Positions 28,501-38,882 of a DNA stretch of 64,000 nt are shown here, in pieces. Every line of letters starts with the position of its first letter. Position 1 is the first letter of the stretch. The DNA comes from Cercospora beticola (Eukaryota; Ascomycota; Dothideomycetes; Mycosphaerellales; Mycosphaerellaceae): the NCBI RefSeq assembly GCF_033473495.1, contig NC_088944.1:434001-498000 (forward strand). The letters are read 5' to 3'. The translations under genes and the position numbers were made by a program. The notes beneath the pieces are model-generated. The model was not told where the DNA came from, ran no database searches, and worked only from the letters and a program-made list of their open reading frames with translations.

Positions 28501-29520
28501 TAGAAGCTTAATACTAAATACGTAGCTCGCCTATTTATTAAATACGTTATATTATAGTATAGGCTATACTAAACTATAGTAATCGATAGAGGTACTAACT
28601 AGCTTTCGACGTTCTTTAAGAGAGTTAGTATAATTCTAGGAATTAAGTAGAAACTATCTATAGCGTTCTATTTCGAAACTAATAGATAGTCTAAGAACTC
28701 TAATAAAGGACTAGAATAGTACTTTCGTTCGTTCTATAATTATACTTAGATAGACTAGGTAGATTTCCTACTTATAGCCGAGTTTACGATTAATAACTAT
28801 ACCTCTAAAGTTATAATAGTCTTACTATTCTTCGCTAACTATAGTTATAATCTACGCCTAGCTAGTAGTACTAACTTAGCTAATACTAAAGCTACGTATA
28901 GAGTAATTCTACTAGGCTAGCTCCGAATCGACTTCGTAGCTACTAATATATATAGTACGTAGCTAAACTAGATCTACGAGTTCGTTCGACAGAATATATA
29001 CTTAGTATAAGCGCTTTAAGCTAATAATACTAACTAATATAGGCTAGCTACCTCTACTTACTAAGTAGATAACTTTATTTATATTAGTACTAAGAATTAG
29101 TCGATATATAGACTTGCTAAGAAACTCGACTTTAAATTCTCTAAGCTATATAAAGTACTAGAAGTACTTCTACGTAACGCCTACTATATTAATCTACTAC
29201 CTAATATTTAGAAATACCTAGTCTTCTACTTTAACTTCTTACGTAAAGCCGATAACGATCTACTACTAGAGTAAAACTCGCTAGTAGCTAGCCTACTACT
29301 ACTAATCGAAGTTATATAAGAAGATAGAATAGAGGAAGAATAGAAAGTTAAAGAGATTACTAATAGTACTATTCGGTAACTAGTATATAGATAATAGAGA
29401 TAGCTAGATAGAAAGCCGAAGCTAATATTTAAAGTAAAATAAATAGGTTATACTAAGCTAACTTAGAAGCCTATAGAATCTCTTTAAAGTATATCCGAAG
29501 AACTAGTAGTATTCTATATA
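25580..29520 (+). pseudogene. pol remnant of E2 (PR, RT, RNase H, integrase, chromodomain)
   Basis: Reverse transcriptase blocks are legible near 26570-26960 (NYRSLN, then FTKIDV, then YLDNYLVF, where the second catalytic Asp is now Asn). RNase H lies about 27400-27830. The integrase core is about 28370-28800, with the D-x-D-x35-E type spacing recognisable (AIDFI, DRGTN, then the SNKGLE block). A chromodomain follows at about 29328-29520 (KEITNSTI, IFKVK-stop-IGYTKLT-stop-KPIESL). Many Trp and Gln codons have become TAG or TAA. This order defines Ty3/gypsy chromoviruses. Confidence 0.85.
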
Positions 29521-30053
29521 AAGTAACTCGATAGTATATCTATATACTCTAACTCTAACTAGGCGATAGAAGTAAAGGAGTTTAGCGAACCTAGTAAGGA
29601 TTAGCGTATTACTCCGAGTATAGAGGCGCGATATATAATACGTTCGTCGGCTTTAGCTTCTATATAAGCGAATACTATCTCGACTCTAAACTATACTATA
29701 ATATAAGTAAGCTACTTTACGCTAAAGCTCTAATAGGATTAGTAGATACCTATACTAAGTTTAGACCTATATAGAAGCGCTAGTTCTTAGAGTAGTACTT
29801 CTAGTATAAGTATACTAGTAGAGACTAGTAGTTATCTAGTAGAAGCTAGTAACGAGTATAATATAGTAGACTATATATATAAGTACTAGATAGGCTAAGT
29901 TAGTAATACGCCGGAATAGTAGGACTTAGATTAAGGAGTTTAGATTAGTAAACAAAGCGTTTAGTATAGCTAATAATAAGTTAGAAGTATTTCTAAAGCT
30001 CTAATTAGTTAATCTCTACTTCTAAGAATAGAAGTAGGTTTAGAGAGAAGTAG

Positions 30054-30237
30054 TATTACGACCTCGCCTATAATATAGTAGTAAACGGTCTTAATAGTAT
30101 ATAACGCTATATATATATCGTAGTATAGTATATTCTATAATATATATTTCTTATATATAGTCGTACGTTCTCTTATACTCTCCTTAGATACCTTATCTTA
30201 CGACTTCTATTCTACTACGATATTATATACTATTATA
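30054..30237 (+). repeat. 3' LTR of E2
   Basis: A 184 bp LTR matching 23073-23256. It ends where the RIP-degraded sequence upstream of the right LINE begins. Confidence 0.92.
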
Positions 30238-30388
30238 GATATATAGCTCTAACTATATCTCTCTTAGAATAACTCTCTATATTAACTTCTAAGAGCTAAG
30301 AGGAAGAAGCTAGAGAAAGTAGTAGAAAGCTACTAACTAGAATAGAATCTAGGACCTTATAGCCTAAGATACTAACTAACTTAACTAA
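30238..30388. other. RIP-degraded spacer between E2 and the right LINE
   Basis: About 150 bp with no homology to the LINE L1. On the minus strand a stretch (30388-30330) faintly resembles the D-arm to T-arm part of a tRNA, as in a tRNA-derived SINE, but position 33 is not T and no acceptor stem is seen, so I make no RNA call. Confidence 0.4.
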
Positions 30389-33094
30389 CTCCTACTTAAT
30401 ATAAGAGAATACCTAGATATACTAGTCTATAGAATATAATTCTCTATTTAGAGAATTATAAAGAAAATAGTTCTAATAGCTAGACTATTAAGCTATATAA
30501 AGATAGTATAGACCTAGGAATATAAGGAGGCTATAAAGCTAGTAAGAAGAAGAAGAAGAGAATAGAGGAACTATAAAATAGAATAGAGCTATAAGCTATA
30601 CCTTAAAGTATTATATATAAGAAGTAAAGCTATAAGAAAAGAGTAAAACCTAGCTTAGAGAAGACTAATAAAAGAAGTTATAGAGGACTCTAAGAAGATC
30701 TAGAAAATAGCTAAATAAGTTAGAGAGAGAGCTAACTAAGAGTACTAGCTACTATACTTTCTAAGTCTAGCTAATATAGAGTATAATAGAGATACTAATA
30801 AGAGGAAAGCTATAATCCTAGTAAAATACTTCTTCCTAGATCTAAGAGAAGTAGACTTAAGTAATATCTAATATACCTAACTACTACTCTAATTCTAAAT
30901 AGAGGTTAAGATTTAACTAAAAGAAGTAGAAGAAGTCCTTAGGAAACTACTTAGTAATAAAGCTCTAGAATCTAACTAAATACTAAACTTCTTACTTAAA
31001 GAGTATAGAGTATAACTTTCCCTAATTCTAGCTAAACTCTTTACTATATACTTAAGAATAGTATACTACTCTAAAGCTTTTAAGTACTCTATAATAGTAG
31101 TACTTAAGAAACTATAGAAACTAGACTACTTAAAGCTAGAAGTATATAGACCTATTGCTCTACTTAATATAATAGTAAAGGTTCTAGAAGCTATAGTAGC
31201 TAAGAGAATATCTAAGAAGACTAAAGAAAGGAAGCTTCTTCTAGAAGAATAAATAGGTACTAGACCTAGTAAGTCTACTACTTTAGTATTAGACCTTATT
31301 ACTAAATAAGTAAAAACTATCTAGAAAACTAAGCTAGTAGCTATAGTATCTATACTCTACCTTAATATCTTAAAAGTATTTAATAAGGTCTTCTACTAGA
31401 GGCTACTTTATAATATTAGAATAAAAGGCTTTCTAGACTATACTATTAGCTTTATCTAATTATTCCTCTAAGATAGAACTATCTACCTAAGGCTTAGAGA
31501 ATTTATAGACTAACTAAAGCTCTAAAATATAGGAATTCCTTAAGGCTCTACTCTATTTCTAATTCTCTTCCTTTTCTTTACTTCTACTCTACTCCTAATA
31601 CTATATAAAGGAACTACTTTAGTAATAGGGTTTATAGATAACTCTAATATCCTTATATATAGTATATTAATAGAGAATAACTATAGGTAACTTAAGAAAG
31701 CCTACTAGAAATATAAAGAATAGGTAAGGAGATATAGAGTAGAATTTATACTATAGAAATATTAGCTAATCTACTTTACTAGAAGTAGGAAATATAACTT
31801 TAAAGCTATAGTCTAAATCTAGAGATTTAATAGAGAACTACTACTATTACTTAGACTCCTTAGAGTATAGATAGATACTAAACTTAAATAGAGCCTATAT
31901 ATTAAATAAGTAGTAGAAAAGGAAGCCTACTAAATATAATTACTTTAGAGACTATATAAGTCTATATAGAGAGTATTCTTCTAAAAAGCAAAGTACCTCT
32001 ATATAGTAGTAGTAAGACTAGCTATTACTTTTAGCTACTAAGTCTAGTCTAACCTAGAGAGTATATAAAGCTACTATAGGAACTTTACTAAATCTATTAA
32101 GAAGATCTAGAGAGAGGCTCTAAGGAATATTATAGAAGTATATAAGTTAGTTATAATAGCTATTCTAGAAAGAGAAGCAAATATTACTTCTCTCTATTTA
32201 TATACTTAGAATCTAGCTAGGTAAGTATCTAAAAAGTAAGATACTTAACCTATATACTAGTATATTAAAAATAAGTATAGAGAGATTAAAAAGTAAGTAT
32301 AAGTAGGAAAGAGAGCTAGGTAACCTATACTATTAACTTAAACTAGATAGAAGAAAATTCTCTAAATAGTATAAAGCTAAGAAATAATAATATAGATATA
32401 CTTAGACTATAAAGTATAGTAGGCTAAATATTAGTAGAATAGAAAGTAGGAAAGAAATAAAGAAAAAAGAAAAGTAAAAGTAGAAGAGAAATAACTACTA
32501 GTATAGAAAACTACTATCTTCTCTACTATTAGACTAAATCTATATAAAGAACTTACTAAACTAGAGAGTATAATAGTTATACTCTTAAGAATAGAGTATA
32601 TTAGAATAAAGTAATACTTTACTAAAAGGAGAGTCCTAGAATTTATACTAGACTACGAATATAAGTAGAGATATAAGATACTAAAATATATATATATATT
32701 CTATCTAAAATAGAATAAGAGAAAATATCTACTATTCTAGATAGAAAGATCTATAAACTAGAAGGATCTAGCTAATATAAAGAGAGAGCTATATATAATA
32801 GTAAAATAGCTTATTTAAGAAGAGGTTCTAAACTAATTCTTACTTATAAAAGAAGAGATATAGAAAAATAAAAGAAGAAAGAAAAGGAAGAATAGAGCCT
32901 AGTAAGAGAAGAACTTACTAGATACCTAGTATTATTCGAAGAAGAATAGAAGTAAAGAAAGTAGATATATAGACTATAAATAAAGAGATATATAAGAGTT
33001 TTTTAAAGACTTTTCTCTCGACTAAAATCTATAGAGTATACTACTTACTCTAGTTAAAAGAAGTAGACTAGCGTATAAGAATTATCTATCTATC
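30389..33094 (+). mobile_element. Non-LTR retrotransposon (LINE), 5'-truncated, copy R
   Basis: Homology to LINE L1 begins at about 30389 and ends at the CTAT repeat at 33083-33094. On the plus strand it starts in the linker upstream of reverse transcriptase (GAT/AAG-rich helical region) and continues through RT. Landmarks are EVYRPIALLN-type text near 31140, GIP-stop-GSTL near 31535 and the FIDN active-site block at 31631-31642, ancestrally FxDD. A Cys/His-bearing tail lies near 32620-32720. The endonuclease is absent, consistent with 5' truncation. RIP stops occur throughout. Confidence 0.85.

Positions 33095-33176
<82 letters not shown>
33095..33176 (+). repeat. (TAT)27 microsatellite at the LINE 3' end
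   Basis: Eighty-two bases of uninterrupted TAT/ATT repeat directly follow three CTAT units at the end of LINE copy R. The other two LINE copies end in CTAT units without this array. The array contains no CpA or TpG and so is immune to RIP. Confidence 0.95.
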
Positions 33177-33177
<1 letters not shown>

Positions 33178-33450
33178 TTATTCTTATACTATTAGACTAA
33201 GCGCTTAGCTTACTTATACCTATCTCTATATAGTAAGAAGCTTAAAGCGGCTTAAGAGTATAACGAGGTTACCGATATACGACTAATTTAGCTCTATACT
33301 ATTATAAATCTCTACCGTTCGTAGGTTCGGGAAGTGCGATAAATCTATCGAATAAGATCGATAACTTAACCGTTGCTTTATACTTTTTGTTTATATTTAA
33401 TAAATAATTCGTAGGTATATTTAGGACTAGCTTTGCTATTGCTATAGCTT
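33177..33450. repeat. Right edge of the RIP block
   Basis: AT-rich sequence with no recognisable element. TpG and CpA reappear from about 33330 and reach ordinary frequency by about 33480, so mutation tapers over 100-150 bp instead of stopping at a sharp line. Confidence 0.55.
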
Positions 33451-33831
33451 CGATAATTGTGTAGAACGAGGGCGCCGATGCTGCTTTAGGCTATGTATGC
33501 GTTTCTCGCATCGTAAGTAATAACTTGATAATAAATGTTCCAAGACAGCGGAATGAAGTTCCGGGCCGCATGCTACGATGGAGTGGTTGTGGTTGTGACG
33601 AGACAAGAAGCTCGAATAGGAAGGGGCGATGCTTGTGGGAAAGTGAGGCGATTGTTCCTTCTCGTTCGTTTGTTCTCATTTCTCTATCTGGCAGTTGCAA
33701 CTCTACGCAAGCCGCACGAAGACCTTTACTTGACCTGAGCCGTCTCCAAAACATAATCTGCACCTTTAGGAGTCTTCGTGCAACAAGAATAACGACAACG
33801 ACCTCAGCGGGCAACCCATCAACTCATCGAC

Positions 33832-34314
33832 ATGAATGTCACCACCGGGAGCAGCACCTCCGCTCAAAGCGACAATGATCACGATGATCGACGCCAGCTT
33901 GCCCGCCAGCTCACTTACATTCGCCATCTCGAAACCACCCACAACGTCCAGCGAGACTACCTCCTCGCCCTGAGCACGGCTCGCGAGATACTCGAAACAA
34001 CCACCACAACAACCACCACCACCGCCACCACCACATCTCCCCGCGCCGACGCAACTGTCGCAGATCTCATGAACACGCACATCCAGACCGAGAATCTCGC
34101 ACGCCTAGCCTGCAGAAACGCGGCATCAGCATTGGAATTTGCCGTCTCTGAACTTCAGCTTCTTCTCCTCCGAGCGAGGCGGCGGCGGGATCCTTCTTCT
34201 TCTGCTTCTTCTGTCCTCCTCCTGACAGAGACGGAGCAACAGGAGCAGAGAGCTTATGTCGCGCTGTTACGGCAGTTTCGAGAAGGAGATGGGCGCATTG
34301 CTGCGGGGCGGTGA
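33832..34314 (+). CDS. Hypothetical protein, 160 aa, Thr run
   Basis: This is the first plausible intact gene to the right of the repeat block. The ATG follows CATCGAC and the stop is TGA at 34312. The protein is hydrophilic and largely helical: an N-terminal of Ser/Asp/Arg residues, a helical block (residues 20-55), a Thr run of about nine (residues 57-65, encoded by ACN repeats), a second helical block (75-115) and a basic Arg cluster (115-119). I see no signal peptide or membrane segment. I do not recognise the family. The reverse strand has an overlapping Gly-rich frame that I treat as a shadow. It could be a small coiled-coil protein; expression is unproven. Confidence 0.5.
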   Translation: MNVTTGSSTSAQSDNDHDDRRQLARQLTYIRHLETTHNVQRDYLLALSTAREILETTTTTTTTTATTTSPRADATVADLMNTHIQTENLARLACRNAASALEFAVSELQLLLLRARRRRDPSSSASSVLLLTETEQQEQRAYVALLRQFREGDGRIAAGR

Positions 34315-35629
34315 GAGTGATCAGTCGGGATAGCACAGCGCTGAAGGGGGGGAGGGGATGGAAGTAAGGGGTGGAAGGGTAGCGATGACGAGACCTTTTC
34401 TCTTTCATCTCCTCCGGCGACGACGATGGCGTTCCATTTCGTTTCGGCATTGGTTTTTTTTTTTGGGTTAGACGCTCTGTGGAGAAGAGGATGTGCGTTT
34501 CGACCGTTTGTTTTGTACTCAGCTCAGGCACATGTTAGAGGATGGATGATAGGTCGCGAGAGCTGGGCAGCTGTCTCGATAGCCGCACAGGACGTTTTTG
34601 AGGATATCTATCGCCGTGCATGCTTGTATGTAGCAGCAAGCAGCAGCAGCAAATGATTAGAAGACGCGACCCTTTGAACTCTGCTGGCTGGCTGCCATAT
34701 TCATAGATACTTGGGAATGAACAAATGCATTGTTTGTTGCATGCATGTATGCGTGTTGTTGCTGTCCGGTCAGTCAATAGTGCATTCTTCTTTTCCTCTG
34801 CGACTTTCTCTTCGGCATTGTTGAAAAGCGGATCAATGCGTTTTTCAGCTGTCCGTCTTAACTCCACATTCTACCCTCCCGCGGTTATCGGCTCGGACAC
34901 AATAATCATGATCGGATCCGGCCACCGTTGCTTTTTCTTTTCCTTTTCGTCATTTCCTTTCTCGTGTAGAGAGAACGATTGATTTCTCATATATACATCT
35001 TGTCGTTTGTCGAAACCTTGTCAGAGACAAACAGACAGACGCCCAAATCGTGCTTCCGTCACAAATCACCGTGGAGGAGTATATAGTTGTTGGGTGAGCA
35101 AGCAGGGACGAATCCCTCGGTTTGTCTTTTCCTTCGCGCTGTTTTGATTTCTTACACATCTCCTTTCCAGCTGGGCCTACTACTCGACGTGCGTAGCGGA
35201 GAAAACCTGACGGGAGTGAAATCCTCAATCGGAAATCCTCAATCGGACTTGGGAGGTGACATACAGGAGCCACTTGACTGGGTTGTTGTCATGCAGTCGT
35301 GGAGTTTTAGTTCTTACTCCAGCCTTGCTTTTCGCTCTAAGGAGTTCCCCGAGTCGAATTGGTTATCGTCTGAGTGCTTGTTCAAGACCGTACAGTGGCT
35401 TCTTGAGTTCCGGTGCCTTGCCGTAGGGTCCGGGGAACTTCGAATGGTTCGATGTTGGTGTCTTTCTCTCGAAAGCCGCGAAGGACGACGGCTCTGCCGT
35501 CCAGTTGGATGCAAGCGAGCCACTTCGATTCGTCTTGGTCTTCTTCCGGTCGCGCGAGCACAATATACACAGGCACCCGTCGTCACCATCGTGTGCGATG
35601 AGATGTTGGAAAATGAGGCCATGCTTCGT
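34315..35629. other. Intergenic stretch, no supported gene
   Basis: Short overlapping frames occur on both strands (for example 35087-35665 on plus, 35314-35652 on minus), but none has a clear start, composition or domain. A T-rich tract at 34443-34464 and CA/TG-rich DNA suggest ordinary non-coding or decayed sequence. Confidence 0.4.
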
Positions 35630-36576
35630 TCAGCGGCCGAAAGTCCTTCCAACCCAGGTGCTTAGCAACATCTGTGCAATCAGGTTAACGAGTTTTCCCG
35701 AATGTGACAGGTCCGGCTTACATCGATCGATATGCTTAGACTCGCCTCGCCGCTTCTCCTCCCACCCCGAGTATCCTGTGGGCAAGCGATCCAACCCGTA
35801 CACTATACTAGAATGTGCCTGACCGTGCTCTTCTACCCCCAGCCCGCCAAGGCGTTCTTTGAAGTAGCCATCATTGCGGGAGCTATCCTTGCTTGGCGCA
35901 TGCTGGCCATCTGAGTCGTTCCGGACGGGTACGGTCACCAAACTCGCGGGCCATGTTGACGCCAAGTTGATATCATTGCTAGCCATCGTGGGCTTGCAGT
36001 GGGAATAGAGTCTTGGTCCAATGGTTGCTGAATCACACCGGCAAAGGATTCGTCCAAAAAGTCAATATCGTGAACCTGATCGAATCCCCTGGTGCCACAA
36101 AAGATCGGGCCTGGTCCTTTGCTATCTGGGACCACCCCTGACGTGAGTTTGCGCTTTGTGATGTATCTGCTTCCTAGCAGCACATGGTGCACCATTTGTC
36201 GGTCTTGCGTTGGGGATTCAAGAGCATCACGGATGCGTGCGACGGAGCGGACGGCTATCGGTATTGTCAGATGATGGCTTCCATCTTCTTTCCAGGATGA
36301 ATGCATAAATGCATGCACCAGACGTGATTTGCACGCGGATGGAGCCGGTACTTCGTGAAACGATGATGGTGAAGATTGGACGTTGTGGTTGCGAGCTGCA
36401 AGGAGAAAAGACAAACTGATATGCCTTGGTCTGGTCTGGTCTGCTCCGTTCCTGTCTTGCGCTGCTTTTGTTGAACGTTGGTAACGTATGAGAGCGAGGA
36501 CCCACAGACGTTCTTTTTTGCTCGCGCTTGGGCTTGGACCCGTGAGCGTAACATTATTCTCATTTTCTGGAGTGAA
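35630..36576 (-). pseudogene. Possible broken gene of unknown family
   Basis: On the minus strand one frame is open for 213 codons from just after a TGA at 36577-36579 to 35935, without an ATG in its first half. Its coding-like composition then appears to continue in another frame from about 35986 to 35630 (ending TFGR). A single frameshift, or an unrecognised intron, near 35940-35990 would join them. The reading contains Gly/Pro-rich and Asp/Glu-rich stretches but no domain I can name. The length of the open frame exceeds chance expectation in DNA of this composition. Confidence 0.3.
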
Positions 36577-37437
36577 TCACTGTCCCTTGCTTTATCGTCC
36601 ATCGTTCCAGCAGCTCGTGGATAGTTGGTTTCCCGATCCTTGTCAGGACTCCTGATCCATTGTCCTCCGCCTTGCAAGAGCTGGAGCGAGAGTGGTCGTC
36701 TTGTTACGGTCGTCGAATGACATGTCGTCAGCGTCCAAGTCAAGGTCTTCTGAGTGGCTCTTTCGTATTCAAGTCCGGTGCGAAAAGCTGCTGACAGCAG
36801 TCCTGTCGAAAGAGTCCAATACAACCAACTGCTGTGTAGGAACACCGTAGGGTCAGGGACATCCCACTCGCCCCTATTGTTGGGACCGAAACCAGTGAAA
36901 TTCTTTAGCATACACATGTACTTCCTATGATGGTCGGGCTTGATGGTCTTGGCTGGGCCCCAGGAATCTTGTCCCTCATACTCTTAGCAAAGCGGAAGCC
37001 ATCAACCATGATCCATGCTTGCTTGTCCGATGGTGGGTTAGGCTTTTGTCAACAGATGAAGTTGGATCGTTCTGATGTTCGGATGGAAATATGGTGCGAT
37101 TGTGATGGCCAGTTATGTCGCACACGTTGGCCAGAGACGAACGAGGTCGGCGGTGTATTGTCTGAAGATGAAGAACGTCGGCAGTGGGTGCTGTATCGAG
37201 ACAAACAATGTCGACCGATGGGTTCTCTTGTCATGTAGGTTCCTATGTCGCTCCAAAGATGGCACAGTTGCGGAATGATGATCGCCATGCTCGCGCTTAG
37301 CTTCCCAGGACGAATGACGTGCCTGGTACTCCTGCCTCCAAACCGTAGGTATCAAAGACCTTCAAGGTGCGAGCATGAATGTTGGAGGTATAGTTTTTAT
37401 CCTGGATTTTCGCCAGCGTTGTGCCATCAATGTGGCC
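36577..37437. other. No supported gene
   Basis: A 216-codon minus frame (36917-36267) overlaps the frame noted at 36576-35935 and mutually exclusive readings look equally plausible. The rest (36918-37437) has only short overlapping frames on both strands. Confidence 0.35.
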
Positions 37438-38442
37438 TTACTTCCAATGCTCCGGAAGCATATCTAGCCAGCCTGCTTCAGTGGACGATCGCCAGGCTCG
37501 CGACGCCGCACTTTCGTCTCCACCATTCTTCTCCTCGAAACGCACTTCTCGCTCCAGGAGCGAGCGGATCCGATCCTTGACGGATCTACGGCCACGCCGG
37601 GCCGGACTCTGGGACGGAGAGCGAGGCGGAGCAGGGGACGGAGAGCGAGGCGGAGGAGGGGACGGAGAGCGAGGCGGGGCAAGGGAGGAGGCGTCATGTC
37701 GGCCAGATGCCGACTGCAGGTCCAGTTCGAGCTGGTCCAGGAGCGACAGGCCGCCAGCAGGGCCCGCAGAGTCGTCATCCAACGGAGCGCCCGAGACAAA
37801 GAGGGACGAAGGCCGGTCGACCAGAGGCTTTTCAGCCCCACGACCAATCTCCACCGAACGAGAGCGAGAGCGGGAGCGATGTCCACTACCAGGACCAGCA
37901 GGAGCAACAACAGGGCGGCGCCACTCTTTCAGCACATCTTCCACATCGCGCAGCACAACATATCGCTTCGTGCTTCTCGTGGTCTGCAGCCTATGCCGCG
38001 TGCGGCGACCGATCTCTCCAGTAATAAGGGGCCCATGGCCCGGCGTGGTCCTGGCCAGGGCAGCAAGCTTCTCCAGCAGCCCAATCGAAAAAGTTGGGGG
38101 AGTATACTCCGCGATCCCGAAAATTCCATTCCATCCCGCCCAATTCTCCTCGATAGCCCTTCGGGCTCCGCGCTCACGCCGCAACGTCTCACTACACCCC
38201 ATCACACAGGATTCCAGCTGCTCGGGCATCGGGAGAGTCGATCGGAACTCTTCGGCTCTACGGCCGTCGTATCGCTGCAGCCATTCCCACGCGCAAAAAA
38301 TCTGCCAGCCTTGTTTGCTATATAATTGTATCTTGTCTCGAATCTGTTGCTCGCAAAAATTCTGTCTTGCACGATCATTCGTTCGCTGGGCAAGGAGGCT
38401 GTCCAAAAAAGCTTTTGCTGCAGTATACTCTGTGGCCGCCAT
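37438..38442 (-). CDS. Hypothetical RS/Pro-repeat protein, 334 aa, intronless
   Basis: The frame is open for 366 codons, but the first 32 codons translate a (GT)n microsatellite, so I start at the ATG at 38442 (MAATEYTAAKAF). Residues 1-150 are helical and Trp/Gln/Arg-rich. About 185-205 is a basic RS tract (HRSRSRSRSVE). After an acidic helical stretch, residues about 255-285 contain three 8-residue PPRSPSP-type repeats coded by the 24 bp tandem at 37611-37682. The C-terminus (290-334) is charged with several Trp. RS domains and Pro-Ser repeats are common in nuclear RNA-binding proteins, but no RRM is present, so a nuclear role is only inferred. A 413-codon plus-strand frame is its shadow. 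The gene lies about 3.4 kb from the Ulp1-type gene, divergently oriented. Confidence 0.65.
   Translation of the reverse strand: MAATEYTAAKAFLDSLLAQRTNDRARQNFCEQQIRDKIQLYSKQGWQIFCAWEWLQRYDGRRAEEFRSTLPMPEQLESCVMGCSETLRRERGARRAIEENWAGWNGIFGIAEYTPPTFSIGLLEKLAALARTTPGHGPLITGEIGRRTRHRLQTTRSTKRYVVLRDVEDVLKEWRRPVVAPAGPGSGHRSRSRSRSVEIGRGAEKPLVDRPSSLFVSGAPLDDDSAGPAGGLSLLDQLELDLQSASGRHDASSLAPPRSPSPPPPRSPSPAPPRSPSQSPARRGRRSVKDRIRSLLEREVRFEEKNGGDESAASRAWRSSTEAGWLDMLPEHWK
37611..37682 (-). repeat. Three 24 bp tandem repeats inside the coding sequence
   Basis: Three near-perfect units at 37611-37634, 37635-37658 and 37659-37682 encode the PPRSPSP-type octapeptide repeat of the 334-residue protein. Unit length is a multiple of three, so copy-number change would keep the frame. 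Confidence 0.9.
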
Positions 38443-38447
38443 CTTCT

Positions 38448-38450
<3 letters not shown>

Positions 38451-38487
<37 letters not shown>
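38451..38487 (+). repeat. (GT)18 microsatellite beside a start codon
   Basis: Eighteen GT units lie 8 bp upstream of the proposed ATG at 38442 on the minus strand, that is (AC)n in the 5' leader of the 334-residue gene. The repeat is followed by imperfect GC and GTGC units. Confidence 0.9.
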
Positions 38488-38497
<10 letters not shown>

Positions 38498-38882
38498 CTG
38501 TGCGTGCGCTGTCTGTCTGCTACCACGATCAACAACAAGAGACTCCTTAAGATTTTAGATACAGACGTCCAACCTATGCTTCATACCTGCCTTCCACCTG
38601 CGCTTACTGGCGTAGCAACCGAATGCCATCACCCCAAGACGCCTTGCCCTGCCCCCTTCTAGCCATGGCAACCAACGTAGTTAATGGAAAGTGCATGTCT
38701 GATTCGCATGACGACCCCGTCATGGATTGTGGCCTCGCTCTTGACTCTCCGATGGCAACCAGCCCACTGATTGGAAAGTCCATACACCATTTGCATGACA
38801 TATCTGTCACGGGATTCCGGGTTACTCTTTCTTCAACATCGTTCTTCTTTGCTAGAAACGCATTCATGCTCCTACTACTTAT

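Larger units (their letters stand above)
23073..30237 (+). mobile_element. Ty3/gypsy chromovirus E2, full length, RIP-inactivated
   Basis: The element is 7165 bp with 184 bp LTRs (23073-23256, 30054-30237). It has the same family and structure as E1 but the opposite orientation, with no insertion. Gag spans about 23440-25500 and pol about 25580-29520. Reading frames are continuous and broken only by TAG/TAA/TGA. The 5 bp to the left are GGAGT and to the right GATAT, so its own target duplication is missing. The left five bases are the reverse complement of those left of E1. Confidence 0.92.

Noticed and set aside
33766..34080. Gly/Cys-rich minus frame
   Set aside because: It is the reverse of the ACN repeat coding the Thr run in the 160-residue protein.
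35314..35652. Possible copia reverse transcriptase block (KKPLYGLEQALRR) in a minus frame
   Set aside because: The phrase resembles the LYGLKQAPR motif, but no neighbouring copia motifs, LTRs or integrase are present within the surrounding kilobases.
37421..38662. 413-codon plus-strand frame
   Set aside because: It is the antisense shadow of the 334-residue minus-strand gene; the repeated PPRSPSP pattern and RS tract make sense only on the minus strand.
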